Source: Parabacteroides distasonis (GTDB taxonomy: Bacteria; Bacteroidota; Bacteroidia; Bacteroidales; Tannerellaceae). From it: a DNA stretch of 64,000 nt. Within the stretch, counting starts at the first letter, position 1, and each line of letters begins with the position of its first letter. The position numbers and the translations under genes are program-made. The stretch covers positions 1 through 64,000 of the forward strand of contig JAFBIR010000003.1 of the NCBI GenBank assembly GCA_021531385.1, given 5' to 3'. Shown here in pieces: positions 53,604 through 62,229 of the stretch. The notes beneath the pieces were generated by a model. The model had not been told where the DNA came from. It saw only the letters and a program-made list of their open reading frames with translations, and did no database searches.

Positions 53604-54352
53604 ATGATAGTAGTAAAGCATAAAAGCTGCAAGCCGGAGAACATCCTGAAGGAGTTCCCGGATGCCATAATACATAACGTCACCAGCAAGGCGACGGACG
53701 AGTTCGTGAAGTTCAGCCCGTTCTATCCACATGGTGGCATTCCTGTTCCGTTCTCGCCTGGATTCACTGCATATTCAGTCGAATCCATATGGCAGGGACT
53801 GAAGGACTATGATTCAGTCGGTATTGATACGAAGGCATTCCAAAATGACACCATGTCGGACCTGAAACGCACGACAAGGAAATATGGCCACGTCAAAGGG
53901 CATAGGAAAGGCGTTAACGGAACTGAGCATCTTGGATACATCGAGGCAAGGAAGGCTATCTACGCACCTTCCTACAGGTGGGTCCTTGAGAACAAGATTC
54001 CGCATCTGGTGGAGAAGCTTCGCACCGAGGCTGAATCAAGGACCGTTGTACTTCTGGACTACAACACCAACTGCGACATTGAGGATGGCAATTCTCCAAT
54101 GCCCATGCATACCTTATAAAGTCATATATTGAAGGATGCTACCCAGTAGGTGGGGAAGCGACAATCACTGTGACATCAGACCCTGAATCTGGTCTCACGG
54201 ATTTCAATCCTGGGCAGAGGGTACGCAGCCCTCGTTTCGGAGAAGGGATTGTAATGGAGATTATCACAGAACTTGGACACATTGTCGTCAACTTCGATTC
54301 CGAAGGGCAGAAGACCCTGTCAATAAGGTTGGCAAAACTGAAGAAGATTTAA
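53604..54352 (+). pseudogene. DUF6939-like protein with PcrA/UvrD-type Tudor end, frameshifted
   Basis: The first frame (53604-54119) gives about 165 residues of a DUF6939-like domain (HGGIPVPFSPGFTAYSVESI, RTTRKYGHVKGHRKG, VVLLDYNTNCDIE) and stops. After a shift near 54100 the reading continues AYLIKSYIEGCYPVGGEATI and ends in a Tudor-like module (FNPGQRVRSPRFGEGIVMEI, VVNFDSEGQKTLSIRLAKL), matching the C-terminus of PcrA/UvrD helicases that contacts RNA polymerase. The two halves clearly belong to one gene. Either it is broken or the shift is translational. Confidence 0.65.
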
Positions 54353-54424
54353 AGATAATACAAACGAGTAGCTGAAATAAATCCTTTCATTAACATATAG
54401 AATACTATGAGGTAACTACTCACC

Positions 54425-54930
54425 TATGGCATGGACATGATTAGGCAATCGGTCTGTCAGACCAACGCCAAAACAGCCTCCCATCGGGAAAAATTGTTTT
54501 TCTTGGCTGTGTCGGAGACCGAATGGATTGCCATGAAGTCTTCTGCTCCTGTTTGGCTACGGAAGCCTCCGCTTCGCTTCTGTTTCACTTTCAGGATTCT
54601 TATCCCGCCTTCCGATGCATTGTTGTGAGATGGCACCCGTGGGTCTTTCAGGAAGTGGAACACATGTTCTCTCAATTCGCGGAGGCTGTTTCGGATTTGG
54701 CGGAATGGCTTCTTAAACTTGTCGAGATTCTCATTGAGGAGTTTGTCGAGGCTCTCCATCCAGGTAGAGATGTCGGCCACCGTCTCGGGGTTTTCATTCC
54801 GCCAATGTACCGCTTTTCTCAGTAGCTCCCGAAGCCGTGATGACCAGTCCTGCTTCTTGTCAAGCTCACCCAGCCAGTTTAGGTTTCTCAGCAGATGGGC
54901 TATGCAAGGATGACCTTGGCGACATCGCAT
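54425..54930 (-). pseudogene. IS66-family transposase C-terminal fragment
   Basis: Reading leftward, CIAHLLRNLNWLGELDKKQD, HNNASEGGIRILKVKQKRSG, GGFRSQTGAEDFMAIHSVSD is the C-terminal third of an IS66 transposase. The N-terminal part is absent; sequence changes near 54910-54930 to the paralogue fragment. It is a relic of an insertion followed by deletion. Confidence 0.75.
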
Positions 54931-55223
54931 GTGAAGAATATCTCATTCAAAGAGGAGAACGGTATGGTGGATTCACCTTTGAGTTTGAAATTGAAGGAGA
55001 GTTCGACATTAACAAACTGCAGTTCAAGTACTACTCTGATGGCTTGGGCAAGGATGAAAAGCCACATATAAGCTTGAATGAAATTCTCTACGATGGAGAA
55101 AAGTACGAATATCAGTCGTGGTTCAGCGACTTCGGAAAACTACATACAGGAATCGGCACCGTCAAGCTCGATCGTGATGTGTATGTGGAGATGGACGAAT
55201 CCACCGTAATAGTTACTGAGTAA
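54930..55223 (+). pseudogene. C-terminal fragment of a paralogue of the acidic module protein
   Basis: About 95 codons (YGGFTFEFEIEGEFDINKLQ ... VEMDESTVIVTE) correspond to the end of the protein at 52646-53335. The 5' part was removed together with most of the IS66 element. So the module once had a second copy of this gene. Confidence 0.6.
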
Positions 55224-55276
55224 CAAGGAGCTTCCAAACTGCAGCGATTTTTCAGCCTCAAACGTTGATTTTTCTC

Positions 55277-55284
55277 TATATTTG
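55277..55284 (+). promoter_or_regulatory. orphan -7 element before the Argonaute locus
   Basis: TATATTTG fits TAnnTTTG and is followed by GCGG; no gene starts close to it. A second box (55451-55458) is nearer to the Argonaute gene. No gene is present in 55224-55541. Confidence 0.3.
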
Positions 55285-55450
55285 CGGTGGTGGAAACTGT
55301 TCAGTTTTCCGTGAGCATTCTGTTCAAATTTCGATTAGCATCTACATACAAGATCTCATACGATCAAGGAAGTTGCTATATTTCCAGCACTAAAACACAT
55401 TGGAAGGCACATTCTTCCATGTGACATAAGAGCAAATCAACAATTTTATC

Positions 55451-55507
55451 TACATTTGTAGGCGAACCTCTCCTCCCTTTGTTCCACCTGACTGGAAGAG
55501 GGAGGAG
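55451..55507 (+). promoter_or_regulatory. Argonaute promoter element and leader hairpin
   Basis: TACATTTG (55451-55458) is the -7 box. The leader then forms a 9-bp perfect stem, CTCCTCCCT (55470-55478) with AGGGAGGAG (55499-55507). The hairpin sits about 35 nt before the start codon, so it may set expression level. Confidence 0.4.
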
Positions 55508-55541
55508 AACAAATAACGGAAAGTAATATAATTATTAAATC

Positions 55542-57788
55542 ATGAAAGAGAGTTTATTCCTAAACACCCTGACCTTCTCCTATCCCAAGGAGCCTGTGGT
55601 GTTCTATTTCTCAGTGAATGACGATGCCGAGCGCAAAAGCACCCGACTGAAGTCCAGTGTGTTAATTCCGAAAGAGGTGAAGCAATCCACCTTATATGGG
55701 AAGTGCTTCACGAACAAAAAAGGGCTGTCTCTCTACACCTCATTCGACCTACCAACCGAAGGTTTCGAGCCGATTTCCATCGACTTCAACGACCCGGAGA
55801 ATGAATATTTGGTAAAACGCTACTACAACCGTCGCTTGGAGAAGTATTTCTTCTACTACGACGAGGTGGTAATCACCCGTTCGGGCATCACCAACGACCT
55901 CCAAGTGTGGGTGAAAAGCCAAGAGAGACAAGAACCTATCCGTTACCAGCAAACGACATTTTCGGTGAAGAAGATGGATCGATTCACCTTGCGGGTCAAA
56001 TACGACCGTTTCAACCGGACGCCCTATCTTTTGGTGGCCAATGACCGGCCAGCCTTCTTGCTGGGAGCCTCCTTGGAAAGGCTCTTCGCTTATGCACCTG
56101 ACAATCCTTTCAGTGGCCAAATAGGTATCACACCCGACCTCATCAATAAGGTGATGACTCGTGAGGAAAGAACCAACGAACAAGGGGGAAAGTATGTTGT
56201 CAGGAAAATAGAACGCTACGCCTATCTACAGGCTCAGAATCGATTCTGTCCATTAAATACCACACGCCCCATCCTGGGAGCTGCATTAAAACGCTTTTTC
56301 GGATTGGATCGACGGGAGGAGCCTCGTTCGGCAGAAAGTAAATATGTCAAGTATCGAGCAAAGATTGAGGAATTCCGAAAGCGATTTCTCAACACTGAAG
56401 ATATTGAGAAGATCTTTCCCGAGCTGGCTAATCATTTCACCTCCGTCAACTCGATGCAAGTAGGGCAGACCGACAGTGCCAAGCGTATGCTCGTCTTTGG
56501 TAGAGACGCAAGCGGTTATATACATAAGAATGTTCGTCCACAAATAGGCATCAACCAAGGGCCGCACATCAAATGCCCACACACCGATGTACGACTCATT
56601 TTCATCTTCCCAGAGAGCAGTAGAGAAGAAGCCCTACAGTTGATCAAGATGATGCGTGATGGAGGCTATAAAAACCAAAGCAAGTCACTCACCCACTACA
56701 TCGGCAGCCAAGTCAGTTTTGCGGACAAATCTTTTCACATCTCGTTCTCCAACGAGGCCAATCCTGTCCCTGAGATCAAGGAGGCACTTCGGAGGGATTG
56801 CTACCGAAATCGAGACAATCGGAGCAAGTATGTCGGTATCTATCTCTCACCCATCCATAAATATGCCTCTGAACAAGAAGCGAAGGAGTGCTACTACAAA
56901 ATCAAGGAACTCTTCTTGAAGCTCGACATCGCCACCCAGTGCATCGACCGGGATAAGATGAATGCTGTCCAAGCCAAAGACAAGAGCTCAGGAAGGGCGA
57001 ACTTCATCTATACATTGCAAAACATGAGTGTAGCCATTTGTGCAAAGCTCGGTGGCTCCCCTTGGCTGCTTGACGAGACCGCCAAGAAAGAACTGATCAT
57101 CGGCATAGGGGCTTTTCGGAGTGACAAGGAGCAATACATCGGAGCCGCCTTCTCGTTCGACAACACAGGCGTGTTCAACAGCTATTGCTACTTCCAGAAG
57201 TCAGAGTTGAATGAGCTGGTTGGTGCCATCCAAATGGCCATCCTACGCTATGCCGCAGTCAATAGCCGGCCGGAGCGAATCATCATCCACTACTACAAGA
57301 AGCTTAGCCGAAAATGGGAGTTCCGTCCGATCGAGGATATGCTTCATCAGTTGAAACTCGATGTACCTGTCTATGTCGTCACCATCAACAAGACCGAGTC
57401 AGAGGATGTTGTCGTATTTGCCCCGTCATTCAACGGCTTGATGCCTTACAGCGGGACTTGGGTGAACTTAGGCCCCTCTAAGGAGGGACACCGCTATCTG
57501 CTCTGCAACAACACTCGGTACGAGAACGCAAGGTTCAACGCCATGGATGGTTTCCCCTTCCCGGTCAAACTGACCATTGCCTGCCCGAATCGCCACGACG
57601 AGATAGAGACCCCTGTCATCCAGCAACTGATCGACCAAGTCTATCAATTCAGCCGCATCTATTGGAAATCGGTCAAGCAGCAAGGATTGCCTGTTACCAT
57701 CAAATACCCCGAGATGATCGCTGAGATTATGCCGCATTTCACCGACAAGACCGTCTATACAGAGAATAACTGTCTATGGTTTCTTTAA
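55542..57788 (+). CDS. long prokaryotic Argonaute, catalytically inactive PIWI
   Basis: The 748-residue protein has the layout of a long pAgo: N and PAZ-like region (1-340), MID (about 345-510) and PIWI (about 515-745). MID/PIWI recognition rests on QNMSVAICAKLGGSPWLL (493-510), KELIIGIGAFRSDKE (516-530), RIIIHYYKK (579-587), PVYVVTINKT and YLLCNNTRY (652-660). The first catalytic Asp of the DEDX tetrad, expected in IIGID, is Gly521-Ile-Gly, and the second, expected after IIIH, is Tyr. Cleavage is therefore unlikely, as in long-B pAgos that use guides to trigger a partner effector. The next gene starts 12 bp later. Confidence 0.88.
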   Translation: MKESLFLNTLTFSYPKEPVVFYFSVNDDAERKSTRLKSSVLIPKEVKQSTLYGKCFTNKKGLSLYTSFDLPTEGFEPISIDFNDPENEYLVKRYYNRRLEKYFFYYDEVVITRSGITNDLQVWVKSQERQEPIRYQQTTFSVKKMDRFTLRVKYDRFNRTPYLLVANDRPAFLLGASLERLFAYAPDNPFSGQIGITPDLINKVMTREERTNEQGGKYVVRKIERYAYLQAQNRFCPLNTTRPILGAALKRFFGLDRREEPRSAESKYVKYRAKIEEFRKRFLNTEDIEKIFPELANHFTSVNSMQVGQTDSAKRMLVFGRDASGYIHKNVRPQIGINQGPHIKCPHTDVRLIFIFPESSREEALQLIKMMRDGGYKNQSKSLTHYIGSQVSFADKSFHISFSNEANPVPEIKEALRRDCYRNRDNRSKYVGIYLSPIHKYASEQEAKECYYKIKELFLKLDIATQCIDRDKMNAVQAKDKSSGRANFIYTLQNMSVAICAKLGGSPWLLDETAKKELIIGIGAFRSDKEQYIGAAFSFDNTGVFNSYCYFQKSELNELVGAIQMAILRYAAVNSRPERIIIHYYKKLSRKWEFRPIEDMLHQLKLDVPVYVVTINKTESEDVVVFAPSFNGLMPYSGTWVNLGPSKEGHRYLLCNNTRYENARFNAMDGFPFPVKLTIACPNRHDEIETPVIQQLIDQVYQFSRIYWKSVKQQGLPVTIKYPEMIAEIMPHFTDKTVYTENNCLWFL

Positions 57789-57800
57789 TACCCATTGCCC

Positions 57801-58835
57801 ATGAATGAATTGAATCTTCGAGCCGTACGTGAACTGCTACCTTTCAAAGAGCTCTTTCCGACAAGCAATGACTATTTGCGAGAGGCATCCTTTCTACCTC
57901 ATAGAGAATTAGCCTCAACACCCCTGTACAAACTGATGGTAGAGCAGCGAGTGCTATTCAGTCCCAAATTGCGCTACTACCGTTTGAAGGTAGCGTGTGA
58001 GATCAATCGCCACATCAATCAAGTGGAAGATCTGTTGAGGGACGAGGTGAACGAATGTCTGATCAGCTACATGCTCAAATTGACACGTGAAGCGGTTGAG
58101 ACCTTGATCCATGAGGCCAACGAAGAGCTTTTGTGGCTGGATGCAGACGGAGCGATCTGGCACAACCTATCCTCTGACTGCCCCGATTTGCAGCACACAG
58201 CAATCGCACGCAATGAGCACATCGTTTTTCTCCATCTCGTTATCGCTGAATTGGTGCGCTGCTGGATGGAACTGCAAGACAACTATGCCGACTGGATCGG
58301 TGCCGCCAGCCGCTATGATGTGCCACTCTGCTACACCACCTTCGCCTGCCGGATGCCGGACAGCGTCTTTGAAGTGAGTCAAACCGAGCTGGCCAAAGAG
58401 TATGCGAAAAAAGGCACCTCCAACACCAAATGCTGCTTCCTCTATGACAACGAGGAGTATTTCAATGAGGCGATCATGGATTTCACGGATAAGTTGCATC
58501 AGCATGGATTAGTCCCGGAGAAGGATGATTTCAAAGACTTCAGGGCTCTGTTTGGCGGACGTCCGTGTCTCAAAACCTTCACTTGGTTAGGTGATAATCA
58601 CATTTTGACTCATTTTATCAAACGAGTGTGTCCGGACAAAAAGGGAGAAAGGAACGTGATTACGCCTTGGCCGGAAGGCACCTCGAAATGGAAAGTCATT
58701 TCGCAACGATTTGTGAACCAGTATAAGACTCCTCTGCCTGACATTCACAATGAAAGTGTGAGGAAGAAAGACGAACCGCTTTATGATGAGCTTGTGAGTG
58801 CGTTCACCGCTTATTTGCCTAAAACAAACTGGTAA
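57801..58835 (+). CDS. Argonaute-linked protein, unknown
   Basis: A 344-residue protein (start MNELNLRAVRELLPF; a TTG two codons earlier is less likely) encoded 12 bp after the Argonaute, so almost certainly cotranscribed. It is largely helical, without signal peptide or membrane helices. I see no nuclease, Sir2, TIR or pore motif of known pAgo effectors. A conserved-looking C-terminal block is CLKTFTWLGDNHILTHFIKR. It may be the effector or a regulator of the inactive Argonaute. The alternative is that it belongs to an element-specific family such as RteC-like proteins. Confidence 0.6.
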   Translation: MNELNLRAVRELLPFKELFPTSNDYLREASFLPHRELASTPLYKLMVEQRVLFSPKLRYYRLKVACEINRHINQVEDLLRDEVNECLISYMLKLTREAVETLIHEANEELLWLDADGAIWHNLSSDCPDLQHTAIARNEHIVFLHLVIAELVRCWMELQDNYADWIGAASRYDVPLCYTTFACRMPDSVFEVSQTELAKEYAKKGTSNTKCCFLYDNEEYFNEAIMDFTDKLHQHGLVPEKDDFKDFRALFGGRPCLKTFTWLGDNHILTHFIKRVCPDKKGERNVITPWPEGTSKWKVISQRFVNQYKTPLPDIHNESVRKKDEPLYDELVSAFTAYLPKTNW

Positions 58836-58837
58836 AC

Positions 58838-58866
58838 CTACTACATAATCTACTACGTAGTAGATT
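58838..58866. repeat. palindrome with repeated CTACTAC units
   Basis: AATCTACTAC-GTAGTAGATT (58847-58866) is a perfect 20-bp palindrome. A direct copy of CTACTAC lies 12 bp upstream (58838-58844). It starts two bases after the stop of the Argonaute-linked gene region and is a possible protein-binding site or iteron. Confidence 0.5.
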
Positions 58867-58897
58867 TTCTTGGTCATTTTTCATCACGCCCGAATAG

Positions 58898-58939
58898 ATC
58901 CCCTATCTTGCTAATAACAAGCTTGATAGGGGATTTTTC
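58898..58939 (+). terminator. terminator of the Argonaute operon
   Basis: ATCCCCTATC (58898-58907) pairs with GATAGGGGAT (58925-58934), followed by T5. The stretch 58940-59052 is a leader without clear promoter. Confidence 0.7.
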
Positions 58940-59052
58940 TTTCTGCTTGCACAATTTACTACGCCCTTGTTTATCCCCCCGTCGTAAATCTATACCCATT
59001 TATATAGCAGATCAACGCTGAGCTGGCCAATCACTCCAGTCGGCGTTTGATT

Positions 59053-59646
59053 ATGAAAAAAATAACATTTTACTCCGCTCCCGTCACCAAACTGACGGAG
59101 GGGAAGGTGATAAGCCTCAAGGAGGTGTATCAGTACATTACGCTGGATGCGGGTGCATTGACGCATACGCATCGGTTGAGAGAGTTATGGAGGGAGGCAC
59201 ACGCTGGCAAGCGAGCCCTGAAAGAGGTACGAGATTATAAAGCAGCGCATTTCGACTATGCCTGCTTCTCAGGTACCTTTCGGACTCGTGATGATGAAGG
59301 ACTGATCCAACACAGTGGGTTGATCTGCCTCGACTTCGATCATGTAGGCACTTACCTGCAGACACGGTCGTTGCGTGAAAAACTTGTGTCTGACCGCTAC
59401 TTCACTACATGGATGATGTTTACCTCACCCAGTGGTGACGGGTTTAAGTGGGTTGTTGGGATAGACCTCGCCAAGTGCGACCATAGGACTTGGTTTCAGG
59501 CAGTACGCAACTACGTGCGAATCACCTACGGGCTGGAAACGGATGCGAAATGTATCAACGTTTCAAGAGCCTGCTTCCTGCCCTACGATGCCAACTGCTA
59601 TGTGCATCCTGAGATTAGTAACAAACCGGACGTATGTCCTTTTTAA
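59053..59646 (+). CDS. VirE_N/BT4734-like primase-type protein
   Basis: A 197-residue protein (ATG 59053 preferred over TTG 59047) equal to the N-terminal domain of the large protein at 23941: YKAAHFDYACFSGTFRTRDD, GLICLDFDHVG with the acidic LDFDH pair, and MMFTSPSGDGFKWVVGID. This fold is related to primase/polymerase catalytic cores. The stop overlaps the next gene by 13 bp, so the two are translated together and act as a split version of the cassette-1 protein. Confidence 0.75.
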   Translation: MKKITFYSAPVTKLTEGKVISLKEVYQYITLDAGALTHTHRLRELWREAHAGKRALKEVRDYKAAHFDYACFSGTFRTRDDEGLIQHSGLICLDFDHVGTYLQTRSLREKLVSDRYFTTWMMFTSPSGDGFKWVVGIDLAKCDHRTWFQAVRNYVRITYGLETDAKCINVSRACFLPYDANCYVHPEISNKPDVCPF

Positions 59647-61640
59647 AATTGATTATGGAGGATTATAACGTAAAAGAGGATTTTGACCCGAAAGCATGGG
59701 CCAACCTCGATACAAAAAACAGCGAGACGCAAACGTCTCAAACGAGCGTGGGAAACACCCAATCGGAGCGCCTTATCCAAGTGGATCAAGCGTTTTCCGA
59801 GATCGCAGAAACCGTAAAGGTTCTCGTCGAACGGAATATCGACATCACGATTGGTTACAAAAACTGGCTCACGTTAGGTTTCGCTCTCGCAGACGGATTA
59901 GGAGAGAGTGGCAGAAGCTTCTACCATGACCTAAGCCGGATGAATGCGGAATACGATAATGCGGAGTGTGACAAGCAATATACCGCCTGCCTTCGGGGCA
60001 AAAAATCCGGCACCACGATTAAAAGCTTTTTCTATATGGCCAAAGAGGCAGGAATAGACATTGGCCAAATAGCCAAGGAGCATCGCTCATTCAACAACTG
60101 TGTTGCGAAGGTAGTAGATACTTGTGCCAACAATGCCACTGTGCCAACTGGCACATTATCGGAAAAAGTAGGGAAAATAGAGAATTCTAAGGATTTGGAT
60201 AAGGATGTGCCAAGTGACATACTGGCACAACTGGCACAACTTCCTGGCATGACCTTCACGGAGAAGATCAACCGAGAGGATTGGCCAGCCTTCTGCCAAC
60301 AGATTCTGGACAGCCAAGACGACCCGGTCGGGCGAGACAAGATGATCCTCGGATCGCTCAATATCATCTCGGGTGTACTGCCGAAATCGCTCTATAGCAT
60401 CTACGATCGCCGTCGAATCTATCCGTCGCTCTACACCATCGTCTATGGAGGCTTTGCCTCGAAGAAGGGCGACTTAGAGGCTTGCCGCAAGCTGATCGAA
60501 CCGGTGAAGCAGCAGATGCGCCAGCAATACGAGAAGGAGGTAGCCGACTATGAGTTAGCTTTGGCGAATTGGGAGAACGCACCGAAGGCTTCACGAGGCA
60601 AGATGCCGGAGAAGCCCACGCCGCGCTCCCCCTTCATCCCGGCCAATAGCTCTGCCTCTGCCGTCTATCGTGCCTTGGCTGCCAACGGAGGTTGGGGTGA
60701 GATCTTCGACACGGAGGCAGACACGCTGACCAACATGCTCTCGAAGAAGGAATATGGCGACTTCAGCGACCTGCTGCGCAAGGCACATCATCATGAGGAA
60801 TGCTCCATGGCCCGTGTAGGCGAGCAGCTTTTCATCGAGATCACGGAGCCTCGCCTCTCCGTATTATTGACCTGCACCGAGTCGCAGCTTCCTCCGCTCC
60901 TGGCTTTTGATAACTTCGTGAACGGTTTGGCCTCTCGCTTCCTGTTCTATGCCCTGCTGAATGGCATCGTGGAGTTTCGCAATGTCTTTGAGGGCAGCGA
61001 CAGACCGATTGAGGATATCTACAAGGAGCTTGGCGAACAGCTCTTCGTGCTCTACCAAGCCTTGCAGGAGCGGGTTGCACATCCCATTCAATTTGTTCTC
61101 TCCAAAGCGCAGCAGGCGGAGTTTATGAAGGCATTCAAAAAGATGTTGAAGGAGCATTATGAACTCTTCGGAGATGGCATACAGGGTTTTATCTTCCGTC
61201 TCGCCTTGGAGTGCTACCGCATCACGATGGTGTTGACCGCACTCCGTAGGCTCTCCGAACGATTGGAGACGGGCGAATGCCTCTTCGACGAAAACGAGCA
61301 AGCCCTTTGCTGCGATGATCGGGATTTCCACATTGCCTTGGCAATCATCGAGTGTCTCGTGAAGCATACCGTACGCATCTACGAAGTGTTTAGCCAAAAG
61401 CAAGAGAATCCCTTCCAAAAATCGGATAAGAAAAACGCGGAGCAGATTAAAAACCTATATATGGCTTTGCCTAACGAGCAGGTGTTCAAGACAGCAGAGG
61501 CTGTGGAGATTGCCCAGCGGTTGCAAATCCCCGAACGTACGGCCAAACGCTATCTGAAGCAATTGGTGAAAGACTATAAGGTGTTGGATCAGCCTCGTCA
61601 AGGTGTCTATCAGAAGAGTGGAAAGGAGGTACAGGCATGA
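59634..61640 (+). CDS. PriCT and DUF3987-type helicase/primase protein
   Basis: A 668-residue protein. Residues about 45-140 form a PriCT-2-like module (IGYKNWLTLGFALADGLGES, SGTTIKSFFYMAKEAGIDIG). Residues about 200-600 match DUF3987 (ILGSLNIISGVLPKSLYSIY, YTIVYGGFASKKGDLEACRK, LLAFDNFVNGLASRF), an ATPase-like domain; a canonical P-loop GxxxxGK is not obvious. A helix-turn-helix-like end follows (IAQRLQIPERTAKRYLKQL). ATG 59655 is an alternative start. The 3' end overlaps the DUF4248 gene by 4 bp (ATGA). Confidence 0.75.
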   Translation: MSFLKLIMEDYNVKEDFDPKAWANLDTKNSETQTSQTSVGNTQSERLIQVDQAFSEIAETVKVLVERNIDITIGYKNWLTLGFALADGLGESGRSFYHDLSRMNAEYDNAECDKQYTACLRGKKSGTTIKSFFYMAKEAGIDIGQIAKEHRSFNNCVAKVVDTCANNATVPTGTLSEKVGKIENSKDLDKDVPSDILAQLAQLPGMTFTEKINREDWPAFCQQILDSQDDPVGRDKMILGSLNIISGVLPKSLYSIYDRRRIYPSLYTIVYGGFASKKGDLEACRKLIEPVKQQMRQQYEKEVADYELALANWENAPKASRGKMPEKPTPRSPFIPANSSASAVYRALAANGGWGEIFDTEADTLTNMLSKKEYGDFSDLLRKAHHHEECSMARVGEQLFIEITEPRLSVLLTCTESQLPPLLAFDNFVNGLASRFLFYALLNGIVEFRNVFEGSDRPIEDIYKELGEQLFVLYQALQERVAHPIQFVLSKAQQAEFMKAFKKMLKEHYELFGDGIQGFIFRLALECYRITMVLTALRRLSERLETGECLFDENEQALCCDDRDFHIALAIIECLVKHTVRIYEVFSQKQENPFQKSDKKNAEQIKNLYMALPNEQVFKTAEAVEIAQRLQIPERTAKRYLKQLVKDYKVLDQPRQGVYQKSGKEVQA

Positions 61641-61873
61641 ACACCCCGCAGATGCAATCTTTCCCCATCCGCTCCTATACCAAGAAGGAGTTGGCATTGT
61701 GTTACTTCCCGCAGGCGAAGAATCCGCATACGGCAGTGAATCACCTGATGAGCTGGATCAATCGCTGCGAGCCGCTCTGCGACAAGCTGCATGAGCAGGG
61801 CTATCAGAAAAGTGCCAAGTGGTTCAAGCCTAAAGAGGTGAGACTGATCATAGAACATCTCGGAGAGCCTTGA
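61637..61873 (+). CDS. DUF4248 family protein
   Basis: A 78-residue protein matching DUF4248 as I recall it (SYTKKELALCYFPQAKNPHT ... FKPKEVRLIIEHLGEP). The pattern recalls a small winged-helix or MerR/excisionase-like DNA-binding protein (TKKELALCYFP, SAKWFKPKEV). It regularly accompanies VirE_N/DUF3987 proteins in Bacteroidales. It overlaps the upstream gene by 4 bp. Confidence 0.75.
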   Translation: MNTPQMQSFPIRSYTKKELALCYFPQAKNPHTAVNHLMSWINRCEPLCDKLHEQGYQKSAKWFKPKEVRLIIEHLGEP

Positions 61874-61911
61874 GATACATTTTGCTCAACAAAATGTCCT
61901 CGCATCGCACG

Positions 61912-61959
61912 GCAACGTATAGCAACGTATAAGTGGCTGATTTCGAGGTCGTATCTTTG
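61912..61959 (+). promoter_or_regulatory. promoter of the DUF6266 gene with tandem 10-bp repeat
   Basis: GCAACGTATA is repeated back to back (61912-61931) and followed after 20 bp by the -7 box TATCTTTG (61952-61959). The repeat sits where an activator or the -33 region would be. Confidence 0.45.
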
Positions 61960-61993
61960 AGGTATGAAACGAAAGGGCAGGAAAGGCGCAAGA

Positions 61994-62114
61994 CTAAGGT
62001 AACGCTAAAGTGACGCTAAAGTAACGCTAAGGTAAGTCTAATCTGGCTCTAATCCGGAATTAGAGAATGATTAGAGGTTGATTAGACAACGATTAGAGGA
62101 TGATTAGAGCTACC
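61994..62114 (+). repeat. 11-bp phased array, eleven units
   Basis: Units start at 61994, 62005, 62016, 62027, 62038, 62049, 62060, 62071, 62082, 62093 and 62104, exactly 11 bp apart. All begin YTAA or TTAG. Two subtypes occur: CTAARGTRACG-like (first four) and TTAGAGRWTGA-like (last five), with two intermediate units. The array is not in a reading frame (11 is not a multiple of 3) and lies in the predicted leader of the DUF6266 gene. Near-helical spacing suggests binding sites on one face of the DNA. Confidence 0.75.
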
Positions 62115-62180
62115 GTAGCGAAGCCTTAGTCAAGCGGCCAACCTACCACTGGAAACGAAATGATTTGTTGAACCAGACCC

Positions 62181-62219
62181 GACGCCTCCGTGGGTCGCCC
62201 GAAAGGGTTCAGGGGAGGC
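62181..62219 (+). promoter_or_regulatory. structured leader just before the DUF6266 start
   Basis: GCCTCC (about 62184) can pair with GGAGGC (about 62214-62219), enclosing a second GGGTCGCCC-type stem. The GGGGAGG arm is also the likely ribosome binding site of ATG 62230, so folding could hide it. Confidence 0.4.
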
Positions 62220-62229
62220 ACAATTAGTA

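Noticed and set aside
57801-58835. Sir2, TIR, Mrr or membrane effector for the Argonaute
   Set aside because: None of the characteristic motifs or hydrophobic segments is visible, so no effector class is assigned.
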